Assembly (NCBI GenBank): GCA_002395135.1 | Contig: DGWC01000030.1 | Location: 1 to 38,416, forward strand | Source: Prevotella sp. UBA4268 | Lineage (GTDB): Bacteria > Bacteroidota > Bacteroidia > Bacteroidales > Bacteroidaceae | DNA length: 38,416 nt | Direction of reading: 5' to 3' | Shown: piece by piece, positions 26,699-34,533 of the stretch | Layout: each line of letters opens with the position of its first letter | Position numbering within the stretch: position 1 is the stretch's first letter | Position numbers and translations under genes: made by a program | The notes under the pieces: model-generated | Told to the model about the DNA's origin: nothing | Databases searched by the model: none | The model's input: only the letters and a program-made list of their open reading frames with translations

Positions 26699-26726
26699 GA
26701 AGAGGCTTGCTATTCCGCAAGTCTCT
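26699..26726 (+). terminator. Terminator after groEL
   Basis: AGAGGCTTGC pairs with GCAAGTCTCT (one G-U) around TATTCC and is followed by a T-rich run. Confidence 0.85.
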
Positions 26727-26771
26727 TTTTCTTTATATTTTGTTTCCTAACACGAAAAAATGTCTAAAAAA

Positions 26772-26803
26772 TTTGTGAGATATTCAGAAAGTGCTTATCT
26801 TTG
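26772..26803 (+). promoter_or_regulatory. Strong consensus promoter for a candidate small RNA
   Basis: TTTG at 26772-26775, a 20-bp spacer and TATCTTTG at 26796-26803 match both consensus boxes. No gene starts in the next 120 bp. Confidence 0.78.
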
Positions 26804-26809
26804 CAGCCG

Positions 26810-26928
26810 TAAAAGAATAGTATCGGGTTTTCCCGTTTAAAGATATTTTTTTGATTTGTTTTAGTAGATTAGTTTTTAAGTAGTTTGTTTTTGAAAATCG
26901 GGCGTCGTGATGACATCCGATTTTTTTT
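26810..26928 (+). ncRNA. Candidate small RNA between groEL and the recycling locus
   Basis: About 118 nt run from the predicted start to the end of an intrinsic terminator at 26894-26928. The terminator is AAAATCGGG paired with TCCGATTTT, with an inner GTC/GAC, then eight T. It contains no ATG-initiated frame. A 5' hairpin CGGGTTTTCCCG (26823-26834) and a very U-rich middle are the other visible features. ATCGGG occurs both near the 5' end and in the terminator, so alternative pairing is possible. I cannot assign it to a known RNA family. Confidence 0.55.
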
Positions 26929-27000
26929 GTACCCTGTCGGAAAGCAGAATGGGAAGATGAAAAATGTTGCGCTATTCTTTTCATTTACTGATATTTTTTG

Positions 27001-27008
27001 TACCTTTG
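27001..27008 (+). promoter_or_regulatory. -7 box (TACCTTTG) for the amino-sugar recycling locus
   Basis: TACCTTTG lies 19 bp before ATG 27028. The surrounding TTTTTTGTACC...TGTCGGAAA is echoed at 26922-26944. Confidence 0.65.
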
Positions 27009-27027
27009 TCGGAAAATTAAATGGAGA

Positions 27028-27216
27028 ATGGATGCTAACGACTTTAAACTGAGAAAATCGCAGATAGCCGCTTTCATGGTGATAGGTGCCGGATTGTATT
27101 ATCTTACCGGTTCGTTTCTGATGTCGCTTGGCATTATGCTTCTGTTGATTCTTGGTGTAAACCTGCTGGCTACATGGATTGTCAGCAAAAGAGAGCAGCA
27201 GGAAGAAGGCGAATAA
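27028..27216 (+). CDS. Small membrane protein (62 aa)
   Basis: ATG 27028 (MDANDFKLRKSQIAAF) is chosen over earlier codons because they overlap the promoter box. It has two membrane helices (about 13-29 and 34-52) and a charged tail ending KREQQEEGE. It is followed 11 bp later by the kinase-RapZ fusion, so it opens a co-transcribed unit. The family is not recognised. A membrane partner for the recycling enzymes is possible but not shown. Confidence 0.7.
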   Translation: MDANDFKLRKSQIAAFMVIGAGLYYLTGSFLMSLGIMLLLILGVNLLATWIVSKREQQEEGE

Positions 27217-27227
27217 CAAAGACGGTT

Positions 27228-28802
27228 ATGCAGAGATTAAATGCTTTATATAAAAGGTGGCGGGGTCAGGAGCCGAGCCGAGTGGAGAAACTTCCCGGTG
27301 CAGGAAGCAACCGGGCGTATTACCGAATGGTTGATTCAGATGGTCATTCGGTCATCGGAGTCATCGGAACAAGCAGGGACGAGAACCATGCTTTCGTTTA
27401 TCTGGCCAACCATTTTGCCAAGCGCAAACTGCCAGTGCCTAAGGTGTTGGTGGTCGATGATGACGAACTGCGCTATCTCCAGGAAGATCTTGGCAGCGTG
27501 TCGCTGTTCGATGCCATCCGGGGTGGCCGTGATGCCGGTGGCAGATATAATCAGAAAGAAAAGGAACTGCTGGTGAAAACGATTCGCGAACTGCCTAACA
27601 TCCAGATAAGAGGTGCGCGCGAACTCGACTGGTCTAACTGTTATCCGCAGCCAGAGTTCAATGTAGACAGTGTGCTCTTTGATTTGAATTATTTCAAATA
27701 CTGCTTTCTGAAGCCTACCGACCTCGATTTCCACGAACTGAAACTTGAAGCCAACTTCCGTTTGTTGGCCAAGGATCTCACCGCCGAGTATAGCGACAGT
27801 TTCCTTTATCGCGATTTTCAGGCACGCAACATTATGTTGGACTCCAGCGGAAATCCTTATTTCATTGATTTCCAAGGAGGCCGGAAAGGCCCGTTCTATT
27901 ACGACCTGGCCTCTTTCTTATGGCAGGCATCGGCAAAATATCCCGATAAGTTGCGCCGCCAGTTGATTTACGAGTATTATCAGTCGCTGAGCAACTATAC
28001 GGAAGTGCCTTCCAAGCGCCATTTTGTTGACCGTCTGTCGCTCTTTGTGCTGTTCCGCACATTGCAGGTTCTGGGAGCCTATGGTTTCCGAGGCTATTTC
28101 GAGCGGAAAAAACATTTCATCGACAGCATCCCGCCAGCCATTCAGAACCTTCGCGAACTGACTGGTATGGCAGACTCGGCTCAGTCGCCGCTTACTACGA
28201 ACCTGCTCAACCAGTATCCATACATGATGGATATGCTTCGCCGACTGACGGAGTTGCCGCGCTTTGCTCCGGAAAAGCAGCCTGCCATGAGTCGTGCTGA
28301 CGGGTATAAGATTACTGATCATAACCCTTACGAGGCGCATCCGCTGGACGGACCGGCCACTTTCTCCAAGTACGACAACAAAGGACCGCTGGTGGTGAGG
28401 GTGTTCAGTTTCTCTTACCGTAAGGGAATACCCGACGACGAGAGCGGTAATGGCGGCGGATATGTGTTTGATTGCAGGAGCACGCACAATCCCGGTCGCT
28501 ACGAACCCTATAAGCAACTCACGGGACTCGACGAACCTGTTATCCGTTTCCTGGAAGACGATGGTGAGATACTCACCTTCCTGGAAAGTGTGTACCGTCT
28601 GGCAGATGCCCACGTTGCACGCTATATCCAGCGCGGATTCACCAGTTTGATGTTCTCTTTCGGATGTACTGGCGGTCAGCACCGAAGTGTCTATTCCGCT
28701 CAACATCTTGCAGAGTATATCAACAACAAATATGGCGTGGAGGTACGGATATGCCATCGTGAGCAGAACATCACACAGGTGTTGCCGCGAAAAACGGTAT
28801 AA
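27228..28802 (+). CDS. AmgK-like sugar kinase fused to a RapZ C-terminal domain
   Basis: 524 aa from ATG 27228 (MQRLNALYKRW). The N-terminal two thirds is an APH-type kinase, with a P-loop-like PGAGSNRAYYRM, the catalytic FLYRDFQARNIM (Asp196; the usual His is Tyr) and metal-binding YFIDFQGGRKGPFYYDLASFLW (Asp214). This matches AmgK, the anomeric MurNAc/GlcNAc kinase of cell-wall recycling. The C-terminal domain (about 360-524) matches the RapZ C-terminal domain: RVFSFSYRKGIPDD, GGGYVFDCRSTHNPG and LMFSFGCTGGQHRSV. In RapZ this part binds glucosamine-6-phosphate. The substrate is inferred from the nearby MurU-like gene. Confidence 0.88.
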   Translation: MQRLNALYKRWRGQEPSRVEKLPGAGSNRAYYRMVDSDGHSVIGVIGTSRDENHAFVYLANHFAKRKLPVPKVLVVDDDELRYLQEDLGSVSLFDAIRGGRDAGGRYNQKEKELLVKTIRELPNIQIRGARELDWSNCYPQPEFNVDSVLFDLNYFKYCFLKPTDLDFHELKLEANFRLLAKDLTAEYSDSFLYRDFQARNIMLDSSGNPYFIDFQGGRKGPFYYDLASFLWQASAKYPDKLRRQLIYEYYQSLSNYTEVPSKRHFVDRLSLFVLFRTLQVLGAYGFRGYFERKKHFIDSIPPAIQNLRELTGMADSAQSPLTTNLLNQYPYMMDMLRRLTELPRFAPEKQPAMSRADGYKITDHNPYEAHPLDGPATFSKYDNKGPLVVRVFSFSYRKGIPDDESGNGGGYVFDCRSTHNPGRYEPYKQLTGLDEPVIRFLEDDGEILTFLESVYRLADAHVARYIQRGFTSLMFSFGCTGGQHRSVYSAQHLAEYINNKYGVEVRICHREQNITQVLPRKTV

Positions 28803-28852
28803 GCGGCTAAAAAAGAAATAAACCACTTACAGGACTAAATCATATCATCAAA

Positions 28853-29851
28853 ATGGGCAGAGAATTTCGTGTGGGCATCATCGGTGCCGGATGGATTGCA
28901 GAGAAGGCAGCCATCACATTAAAGGGTTTGAAAGGAATCAGTTGCTATGCCATCGCATCGCGCTCATTGGAGAAAGCCGAGGCGTTTGCTGCGAAATGGG
29001 GTGTGGAACGCGCATACGGATCCTATTCCGACCTGCTCGACGACGACCGTGTTGACCTGGTTTATGTGGCAACGCCCCATTCCCATCATTATGAGGTGAC
29101 ACGCCAGGCCATCGAGAAAGGCCGACCTTGCTTGGTTGAAAAGGCTTTCATGGCCAATCATGAGCAAAGTGAGTCGATTGTGAAACTGTCTGAAAGCCGC
29201 AAGGTGTTTCTTGCTGAAGCCATCTGGACGCGCTATCAGCCAGTGGTATCTATGGTAAAGAGTCTTATCGAAGACGGTCGCATTGGTACGCCGCGGCTTA
29301 TTACGGCCACGCTTGGCTACAGCATGGGGAACAAAGAGCGCATCATGAGACCCGATTTGTGCGGTGGTGCCTTGCTCGACCTGGGTGTTTATGCCATCAA
29401 TTTCGTGCGCATGTTCTGCGATGCCGACATCCAGCAGATAGAGTCGCAATGCGTAAAGAGCGAAACAGGCATCGATTTGAGCAATGCCATCTCTTTCCGA
29501 CTCTCCAACGGCGTACTTGCCAATGTGCAGTCGTCTGCCTGTTGCGTGGGCGACAATATCGGCGTGATTGCAGGAACCGCAGGCAACCTGATTATTGACA
29601 ACATCAACAATCCTCAACGCATTACTGTCAACACCCATGACCGTGTGTTTGTGGAGGAGATTGCCGTGCCGCAACAGATCACGGGCTATGAATACCAGTT
29701 CCTCGTGTGCAAGGAGTGCATCGCGAAAGGACTTTTAGAACCTGAACAGATGCCCCATCGTGAGACACTCTATGTGATGCAACTCATGGACGGATTGCGC
29801 AAGAAGTGGGGTGTTCATTATCCGATGGATGACGTTGCCTACGAGGTGTAG
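28853..29851 (+). CDS. Gfo/Idh/MocA-family oxidoreductase
   Basis: 332 aa. An N-terminal Rossmann domain (VGIIGAGWIAEKAAITLKGL) and the sugar-dehydrogenase motif region LVEKAFMANHEQSE, where the usual EKP reads EKA, are followed by the C-terminal alpha/beta domain (GGALLDLGVYAINFVRMF). Such enzymes oxidise or reduce sugar hydroxyls with NAD(P). It lies 50 bp after the kinase-RapZ gene and 90 bp before the MurU-like gene, so it is probably an accessory of the same amino-sugar pathway. The substrate is not known. Confidence 0.9.
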   Translation: MGREFRVGIIGAGWIAEKAAITLKGLKGISCYAIASRSLEKAEAFAAKWGVERAYGSYSDLLDDDRVDLVYVATPHSHHYEVTRQAIEKGRPCLVEKAFMANHEQSESIVKLSESRKVFLAEAIWTRYQPVVSMVKSLIEDGRIGTPRLITATLGYSMGNKERIMRPDLCGGALLDLGVYAINFVRMFCDADIQQIESQCVKSETGIDLSNAISFRLSNGVLANVQSSACCVGDNIGVIAGTAGNLIIDNINNPQRITVNTHDRVFVEEIAVPQQITGYEYQFLVCKECIAKGLLEPEQMPHRETLYVMQLMDGLRKKWGVHYPMDDVAYEV

Positions 29852-29928
29852 AAAGGGTTCTCGCCGCATTCCTCTAAAGAAAACATAATTTCTTGAGCAC
29901 ACTGGCCCGAAAATCCAATTTTTTTATG

Positions 29929-29936
29929 TACATTTG
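29929..29936 (+). promoter_or_regulatory. -7 box (TACATTTG) at the MurU-like gene
   Basis: TACATTTGC ends 5 bp before ATG 29942, giving a leaderless message if used. Confidence 0.6.
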
Positions 29937-29941
29937 CACAC

Positions 29942-30685
29942 ATGAAGCAAGCAATGATTTTCGCTGCCGGTTTAGGAACTCGTCTGAAACCTCTCACCGA
30001 TACCATGCCCAAAGCATTGGTGAGAGTGGGAGGGGAGCCGCTTTTGCGGCATGTTATCCTTCGTTTGAAGGATGCCGGCTTTGAAAGAATCGTGGTAAAT
30101 GTGCACCATTTTGCGCAGCAGATAATCGACTATCTGTCTGCAAATTACAATTTCGGACTCGATATTCGCATCAGCGACGAGCGGGAGATGCTGCTCGACA
30201 CGGGCGGAGGTATCAAAAAGGCACTTCCGCTCTTCGATGATGCAAGTCCGATACTTATCCATAATGTAGATATTCTCAGCAATGTAGACCTTGCCGCATT
30301 CTATTCGCAGGCCGTCAGAGGTGATTGCGAAGCCTCGTTGCTGGTAAGCAAACGGTCCACATCGCGCTATTTGCTGTTCGATAAGCGGTCCATGCTCGTT
30401 GGCTGGACGAATATCAAGACAGGCGAGGTGAAGAGTCCTTGGCCGTCATTGAACCCGGCAGGCTTGGATCATTTCGCTTTCAGCGGCATACATGTCATCG
30501 CTCCGTCGCTGTTTGCCTGCTTTCAAGAGATGCCCGACAAGTTCGGCATTGTGGACTTCTATCTGAAATACTGTGAAAACCATCCGCTCAAAGGTTTTCT
30601 GAAAGACGATTTGCAACTGCTTGACGTGGGAAAACTCGACACGCTGGAGCAGGCGGAGTTGTTCTTGAACGAAGTAAAAGAGTAG
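29942..30685 (+). CDS. MurU-like nucleotidyltransferase (NDP-sugar pyrophosphorylase)
   Basis: 247 aa. A Rossmann-type nucleotidyltransferase with the signature AGLGTRLKPLTDTMPKALVRVGG near the N-terminus, VNVHHFAQQIIDYL, the substrate loop LDTGGGIKKALP and HNVDILSNVDL. Length and order fit MurU, which makes UDP-MurNAc from MurNAc-1-phosphate, the step after AmgK. Together with the upstream AmgK-RapZ fusion this implies the short cell-wall recycling route to UDP-MurNAc. A leaderless promoter (29929) suggests it can also be transcribed alone. Confidence 0.88.
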   Translation: MKQAMIFAAGLGTRLKPLTDTMPKALVRVGGEPLLRHVILRLKDAGFERIVVNVHHFAQQIIDYLSANYNFGLDIRISDEREMLLDTGGGIKKALPLFDDASPILIHNVDILSNVDLAAFYSQAVRGDCEASLLVSKRSTSRYLLFDKRSMLVGWTNIKTGEVKSPWPSLNPAGLDHFAFSGIHVIAPSLFACFQEMPDKFGIVDFYLKYCENHPLKGFLKDDLQLLDVGKLDTLEQAELFLNEVKE

Positions 30686-30718
30686 AGAAAAACTGTTTAA
30701 TACATTATTATATAAGTC

Positions 30719-32344
30719 ATGCAACAAAAAATAATCATCCTCGATTTCGGGTCGCAAACCACGCAACTCATCGGGCGACGCGTGCGAGAACTCGACACCT
30801 TCTGTGAGATTCTGCCCTATAATAAGTTTCCCGTGGGCGACGAATCCGTGATTGGCGTCATCCTCAGCGGCTCGCCCTATTCCGTGCACGACCCTGAAGC
30901 GTTCAAAGTAGACTTGAGCCAGTTCGTGGGAAAGGTGCCAGTGCTGGGCATCTGCTATGGTGCGCAGTTCATTTCTTATAGCAATGGCGGCAGAGTGGAG
31001 AAGGCTGGCAGCCGCGAATACGGACGGGCGCATCTGGAAACCGTCGATACCAGCAACCCGCTGTTCCGTGGGTTCGACCAGCATTCGCAGGTTTGGATGA
31101 GCCATGGCGACACCATTACTGCCATTCCCGATGGTTTCCAGTGTATCGCCTCCACCAAAGATGTGAGGTATGCAGCCTATGCCATTGACCATTTTACAAA
31201 AGATTCATGTCCTGTATTTGCCGTTCAGTTCCATCCCGAGGTGTTCCATACGGTGCAGGGTTCGCTGCTGTTGAAAAACTTTGTGGTGGATATTTGCGGT
31301 AGCAGGCAAGACTGGAGTGCCGCCTCCTTCGTAGATACCACAGTGGCAGAACTCAAGCAACAGGTGGGCAACGACCGTGTCATCCTCGGACTTTCTGGTG
31401 GTGTTGATTCCAGCGTGGCAGCCGTATTGCTCAACAAAGCCATAGGCAGCAACCTCACTTGTATCTTTGTAGACCACGGAATGTTGCGTAAGAATGAGTT
31501 TACTCAAGTGATGGAAGACTATAAGGTGCTGGGTCTGAACGTGATTGGTGTGGATGCTTCGGAGAAATTCTTTGCCGATTTGGCCGGTGTAACCGATCCT
31601 GAGCAGAAACGAAAGATTATCGGCCGTGATTTTGTGGAGGTTTTTAATGCCGAAGCAAAGAAGATTACCGATGCCAAATGGCTAGCGCAAGGCACCATTT
31701 ACCCAGATCGCATTGAGAGTTTGAATATAACGGGAAAGGTCATCAAGAGCCATCACAACGTGGGCGGACTACCCAAGGAGATGAATCTGCAGTTGTGCGA
31801 ACCGCTGAAATGGCTGTTCAAGGACGAGGTGCGCCGTGTGGGTCGCCAGTTGGGCATGCCCGAGCACTTGATAACACGTCATCCCTTCCCGGGCCCTGGC
31901 CTTGCTGTGCGCATCTTGGGTGATATCACTCCCGAAAAAGTACGTATCTTGCAGGATGCCGATGATATTTATATCCGCGGATTGCGTGATTACAAAGTGA
32001 AACTGTCAGGTGATGAGGCTCGCCGCGTATTGGCTGCCGGTGTGCCCGCATCTATGCAGGACGGCGAAATAGAAGTGTCGCTCTACGACCAGATATGGCA
32101 GGCTGGTGCCATCCTGCTCAGCACCGTCCGCAGCGTCGGTGTTATGGGCGACGAGCGCACATACGAACATCCCGTTGCCCTGCGAGCCGTCACTTCCACT
32201 GATGCCATGACTGCCGACTGGGCTCATTTGCCCTATGACTTCATGGCTCGTGTGTCGAATGAGATTATTAATAAGGTGAAGGGAGTCAACCGCGTCTGCT
32301 ACGACATCTCCTCAAAGCCACCATCGACCATCGAGTGGGAATAG
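30719..32344 (+). CDS. guaA: GMP synthase (glutamine-hydrolysing)
   Basis: 541 aa. It converts XMP to GMP in purine synthesis. The class I glutamine amidotransferase domain has Cys79 in LGICYGAQ and His172/Glu174 in FHPEVFHT. The ATP-pyrophosphatase loop is [13 protein letters not shown] (226-232 region), and the C-terminal dimerisation domain ends in the conserved [11 protein letters not shown]. Slightly longer than the 525 residues of E. coli GuaA. It starts 33 bp after the MurU-like gene and is followed by a strong terminator. Confidence 0.98.
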   Translation: MQQKIIILDFGSQTTQLIGRRVRELDTFCEILPYNKFPVGDESVIGVILSGSPYSVHDPEAFKVDLSQFVGKVPVLGICYGAQFISYSNGGRVEKAGSREYGRAHLETVDTSNPLFRGFDQHSQVWMSHGDTITAIPDGFQCIASTKDVRYAAYAIDHFTKDSCPVFAVQFHPEVFHTVQGSLLLKNFVVDICGSRQDWSAASFVDTTVAELKQQVGNDRVILGLSGGVDSSVAAVLLNKAIGSNLTCIFVDHGMLRKNEFTQVMEDYKVLGLNVIGVDASEKFFADLAGVTDPEQKRKIIGRDFVEVFNAEAKKITDAKWLAQGTIYPDRIESLNITGKVIKSHHNVGGLPKEMNLQLCEPLKWLFKDEVRRVGRQLGMPEHLITRHPFPGPGLAVRILGDITPEKVRILQDADDIYIRGLRDYKVKLSGDEARRVLAAGVPASMQDGEIEVSLYDQIWQAGAILLSTVRSVGVMGDERTYEHPVALRAVTSTDAMTADWAHLPYDFMARVSNEIINKVKGVNRVCYDISSKPPSTIEWE

Positions 32345-32353
32345 AAACAAATA

Positions 32354-32394
32354 TTGAGGTTGATATGCGCCCATCTGGCGCAAATCAACCTCAA
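32354..32394 (+). terminator. Terminator after guaA
   Basis: TTGAGGTTGAT pairs with ATCAACCTCAA, and an inner GCGCC pairs with GGCGC around a 5-nt loop; an A/T-rich run follows. The gap 32345-33452 otherwise holds the hsd remnant, repeat copy B and one promoter. Confidence 0.88.
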
Positions 32395-32462
32395 ATTATA
32401 TAGAAAAGCACGCAAATACGAAAAAGATGGTAGCCCTTTTTTCATCAATCGGTTTTTTTATT

Positions 32463-32470
32463 TATCTTTG
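32463..32470 (+). promoter_or_regulatory. -7 box (TATCTTTG) of the former hsd operon
   Basis: TATCTTTGC lies 27 bp before the hsdM start codon at 32498 and is intact despite loss of the genes. Confidence 0.65.
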
Positions 32471-32497
32471 CAATGAATTAATGAATGACTTACCAAT

Positions 32498-32864
32498 ATG
32501 ATAACAGGCGAGATAAAGAACCGAATCGACAGCATCTGGGACACCTTTTGGACCGGTGGCATTACCAACTCACAACCATGGCAGCAATGTTGCCGTCTTT
32601 ATACGTTCCATGGTGGGCGTTGACAGGAAGAATGCGGTGAGACGTTTCTCAACGTTCATATCGGGCAATGACCTGAATGCCGAGCAAGAAGATTTCCTCA
32701 TGACCATCATTGCATACGTCTGTGAGAACGGCGACATTACAAAAGAGATTGTTGTGAACGAAGCACCGTTTGACGAAAGGCTGTCGGTCTTCACTCCGTA
32801 TATGTTTCCACTGGCGAAATACATTGATAGTATTCACACCGTCATCACGCCACAGACAGCGTGA
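32498..32864 (+). pseudogene. Type I restriction-modification remnant: hsdM 5' end joined to hsdR 3' end
   Basis: From ATG 32498 the frame reads MITGEIKNRIDSIWDTFWTG and GITNS, the hallmark N-terminus of type I methyltransferase HsdM, then leaves the family and stops at 32623. In a second frame the DNA to 32864 encodes NVAVFIRSMVGVDRKNAVRR, ISGNDLNAEQEDFL and YVCENGDITKEI, which I recognise as the C-terminal end of the HsdR restriction subunit. The join lies near 32572-32586. Everything between (most of hsdM, hsdS and most of hsdR) is absent, so the operon was removed by a single large deletion. The promoter survives. Confidence 0.82.
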
Positions 32865-32881
32865 TGTCACCCTCTTTGGAG

Positions 32882-33291
32882 GCATGTCGATGATGGGAAA
32901 AAACGCGACAAAACCATGTCGGCGTTTTTCCTCGAAAAAGAAATGGATTTTGGGGAAAATGGGCGCTGAAAAGACGGAAACGTAAAGATTCATTACCGCG
33001 ACGCACTTTCCGGCGCGCAAAACCTATGCTTTCATGCTTCAAAACCTATGGTTTTACACGCCAAGAACATAGGTTTTACACCTCAAAAACTATGTTTTTG
33101 CAACCCAAAACCTATGCTTTATTCAGCAGACACGCGGTTTTTCAGTTCAAGAAAAATGTGTATTCGTTGTAATCGGTTGTTAGTCAATGTGTTGCGGAAA
33201 CTGCTCCAATACTCGCGTATTTTGCGCCCGACGGATGGTTAGTGACCAGCATCGCGCGTATGAGAGGCCAAAAATCGGATTTTCCATGACA
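32882..33291 (-). repeat. 410-bp intergenic repeat element, copy B (inverted relative to A)
   Basis: Read on the minus strand from 33291 it begins TGTCATGGAAAATCCGA and follows copy A to the end, including the array (33120-33011) and the CAGCGCCCATTTTC block. It is the same length as copy A. It starts 17 bp after the end of the hsd remnant. No gene is visible in it or in 33292-33375. Confidence 0.85.
33011..33120 (-). repeat. Five-unit 22-bp-period palindromic array in copy B
   Basis: On the minus strand there are five units corresponding one to one with those of copy A. Linkers GGTTGC and AGGTGT match linkers one and two of copy A (AGGTGCG there). The third unit carries the loop inverted (CCTATG instead of CATAG). 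Confidence 0.85.
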
Positions 33292-33375
33292 ATCATATGT
33301 AATGGACTCACGTTGGGTTGGTCATTGTTTTATAGGCATCGGGTTAGTTAAACTTTATTATAATATGACGGTTTC

Positions 33376-33408
33376 TTTGGTCAGTTTACTGAAGAATCCG
33401 TATATTTG
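33376..33408 (+). promoter_or_regulatory. Promoter of the DUF6565-like lipoprotein
   Basis: TTTG at 33376-33379, a 21-bp spacer and TATATTTG at 33401-33408, with a leader of about 40 nt. Confidence 0.72.
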
Positions 33409-33452
33409 TAGCGATAATATATTCGTATTTATATGAATTTAAACAGAATGAT

Positions 33453-33827
33453 ATGAAGACAAAGACACTGGTTGTGGCCCTGTTGATGGCCGTTGGAACA
33501 TCGATAATGCTGAGTTCGTGTGCTACGAAGGAGCGTGCTATCAGCAGACTGGAGAACTTTTCGTATGAATTGCGCGACCATAGTGCCTACTATGATCTGG
33601 AGGATTGGAAAAAGGCAGGTGAGAAGTTTCTGGACATCCGCAAGGAGATCAGCAAGCACGAACTTGAATATACCTCTGAGCAGAAGGCACGTATCGGCCA
33701 GTTGGAAGGCAAATGTGCCGGTTATATGTCGAAGGGAGCCAAAGAGGGTATCTTTGATAAGATTAAAGGTTTTGGCACAGAACTGAACGGTATTATCAAA
33801 GGAATATTGAATGCCGTGACAGAATAG
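33453..33827 (+). CDS. Small lipoprotein, possibly DUF6565-like
   Basis: 124 aa. Lipoprotein signal ending IMLSSC, then a helical mature domain (RLENFSYELRDHSAYYDLEDWKKAGEKF, EISKHELEYTSEQKARIGQLEG) and a C-terminal helix KGFGTELNGIIKGILNAV. It resembles Bacteroidetes DUF6565 lipoproteins, from memory. It is a single-gene unit with its own promoter and terminator. Function unknown. Confidence 0.78.
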   Translation: MKTKTLVVALLMAVGTSIMLSSCATKERAISRLENFSYELRDHSAYYDLEDWKKAGEKFLDIRKEISKHELEYTSEQKARIGQLEGKCAGYMSKGAKEGIFDKIKGFGTELNGIIKGILNAVTE

Positions 33828-33836
33828 GCGAGACAG

Positions 33837-33872
33837 AACGAGGGCGCACCAGCAGTAGGGTGCGCCCTCGTT
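33837..33872. terminator. Bidirectional terminator between the lipoprotein and the HMA gene
   Basis: AACGAGGGCGCACC pairs with GGTGCGCCCTCGTT across a 7-9-nt loop; TTTTG follows on the + strand. Confidence 0.9.
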
Positions 33873-33928
33873 TTGTTCTTTCGAATGAGGTTTGCGGGCA
33901 TCATTCGAATAGGCATCGCTTCGAAGCG

Positions 33929-34426
33929 TTATTTCTTGTCCTTGCAGCAGTCTGCCTTCTTCTCAGTTTCGCATTTGCCGCAGCACTCTTTCTTCTCAGT
34001 TTCACACTTGCCGCCGCATTCTTTCTTGGCAGCCTCGCATTTGCCACAGCCTGCTTTTTCTTCACCAGCCTGACACTTGCCGCAGCATCCTTTGTTCTCG
34101 GCATTGTTGCATTTGGCATCGCATTTCTTTTCGCTCTCAGGGGCAGCAGCGGGTTCTGTGGCCTTGTAGCCGAACTTGTTGAATGCCTTCTTGATGTTCT
34201 CGGCCGTGTTCTTGTCGGCATCGTAGGTGATGGTAACGCGCTGCTCCTCGACGTTGGTCTCAATCTTCTTGATGCCCTTTTCGAACTTCAGGTTCTCCTT
34301 GATTTTGTTTTCACAACTTTCGCAGTGCATAACGGGGTTGGTGGTCACTACGAGTGTCTTGATGTCTTTTGCATTTGCTGCAACTGTTGCAAGCACGCAA
34401 AGCATGGTTAAAACTAATTTTTTCAT
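33929..34426 (-). CDS. Exported heavy-metal-associated (HMA) protein with metallothionein-like Cys tail
   Basis: 165 aa. A signal peptide (1-19, ending VAANA) is followed by an HMA domain (about 20-90) with the metal site MHCESC (Cys35, Cys38) and KKAFNKFGYKA at its end. From about residue 99 the protein is a low-complexity Lys/Glu/Cys tail with 14 cysteines in 66 residues, as repeated CCGKC, CGKC and CGGKC blocks. This is a metallothionein-like stretch rarely seen attached to an HMA domain. It lies 107 bp downstream of the TonB receptor on the same strand and probably binds the imported metal, copper or zinc, in the periplasm. Confidence 0.85.
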   Translation of the reverse strand: MKKLVLTMLCVLATVAANAKDIKTLVVTTNPVMHCESCENKIKENLKFEKGIKKIETNVEEQRVTITYDADKNTAENIKKAFNKFGYKATEPAAAPESEKKCDAKCNNAENKGCCGKCQAGEEKAGCGKCEAAKKECGGKCETEKKECCGKCETEKKADCCKDKK

Positions 34427-34533
34427 CTTTTTATTTCAGTTTAAAAGGTTGTTGAATAATGTTTATTGTTTTTTTATGAATAATGTTGCTTAAATGGATA
34501 TGCTCACAGCGTGATAGCCGGAAGACGGTTTGT

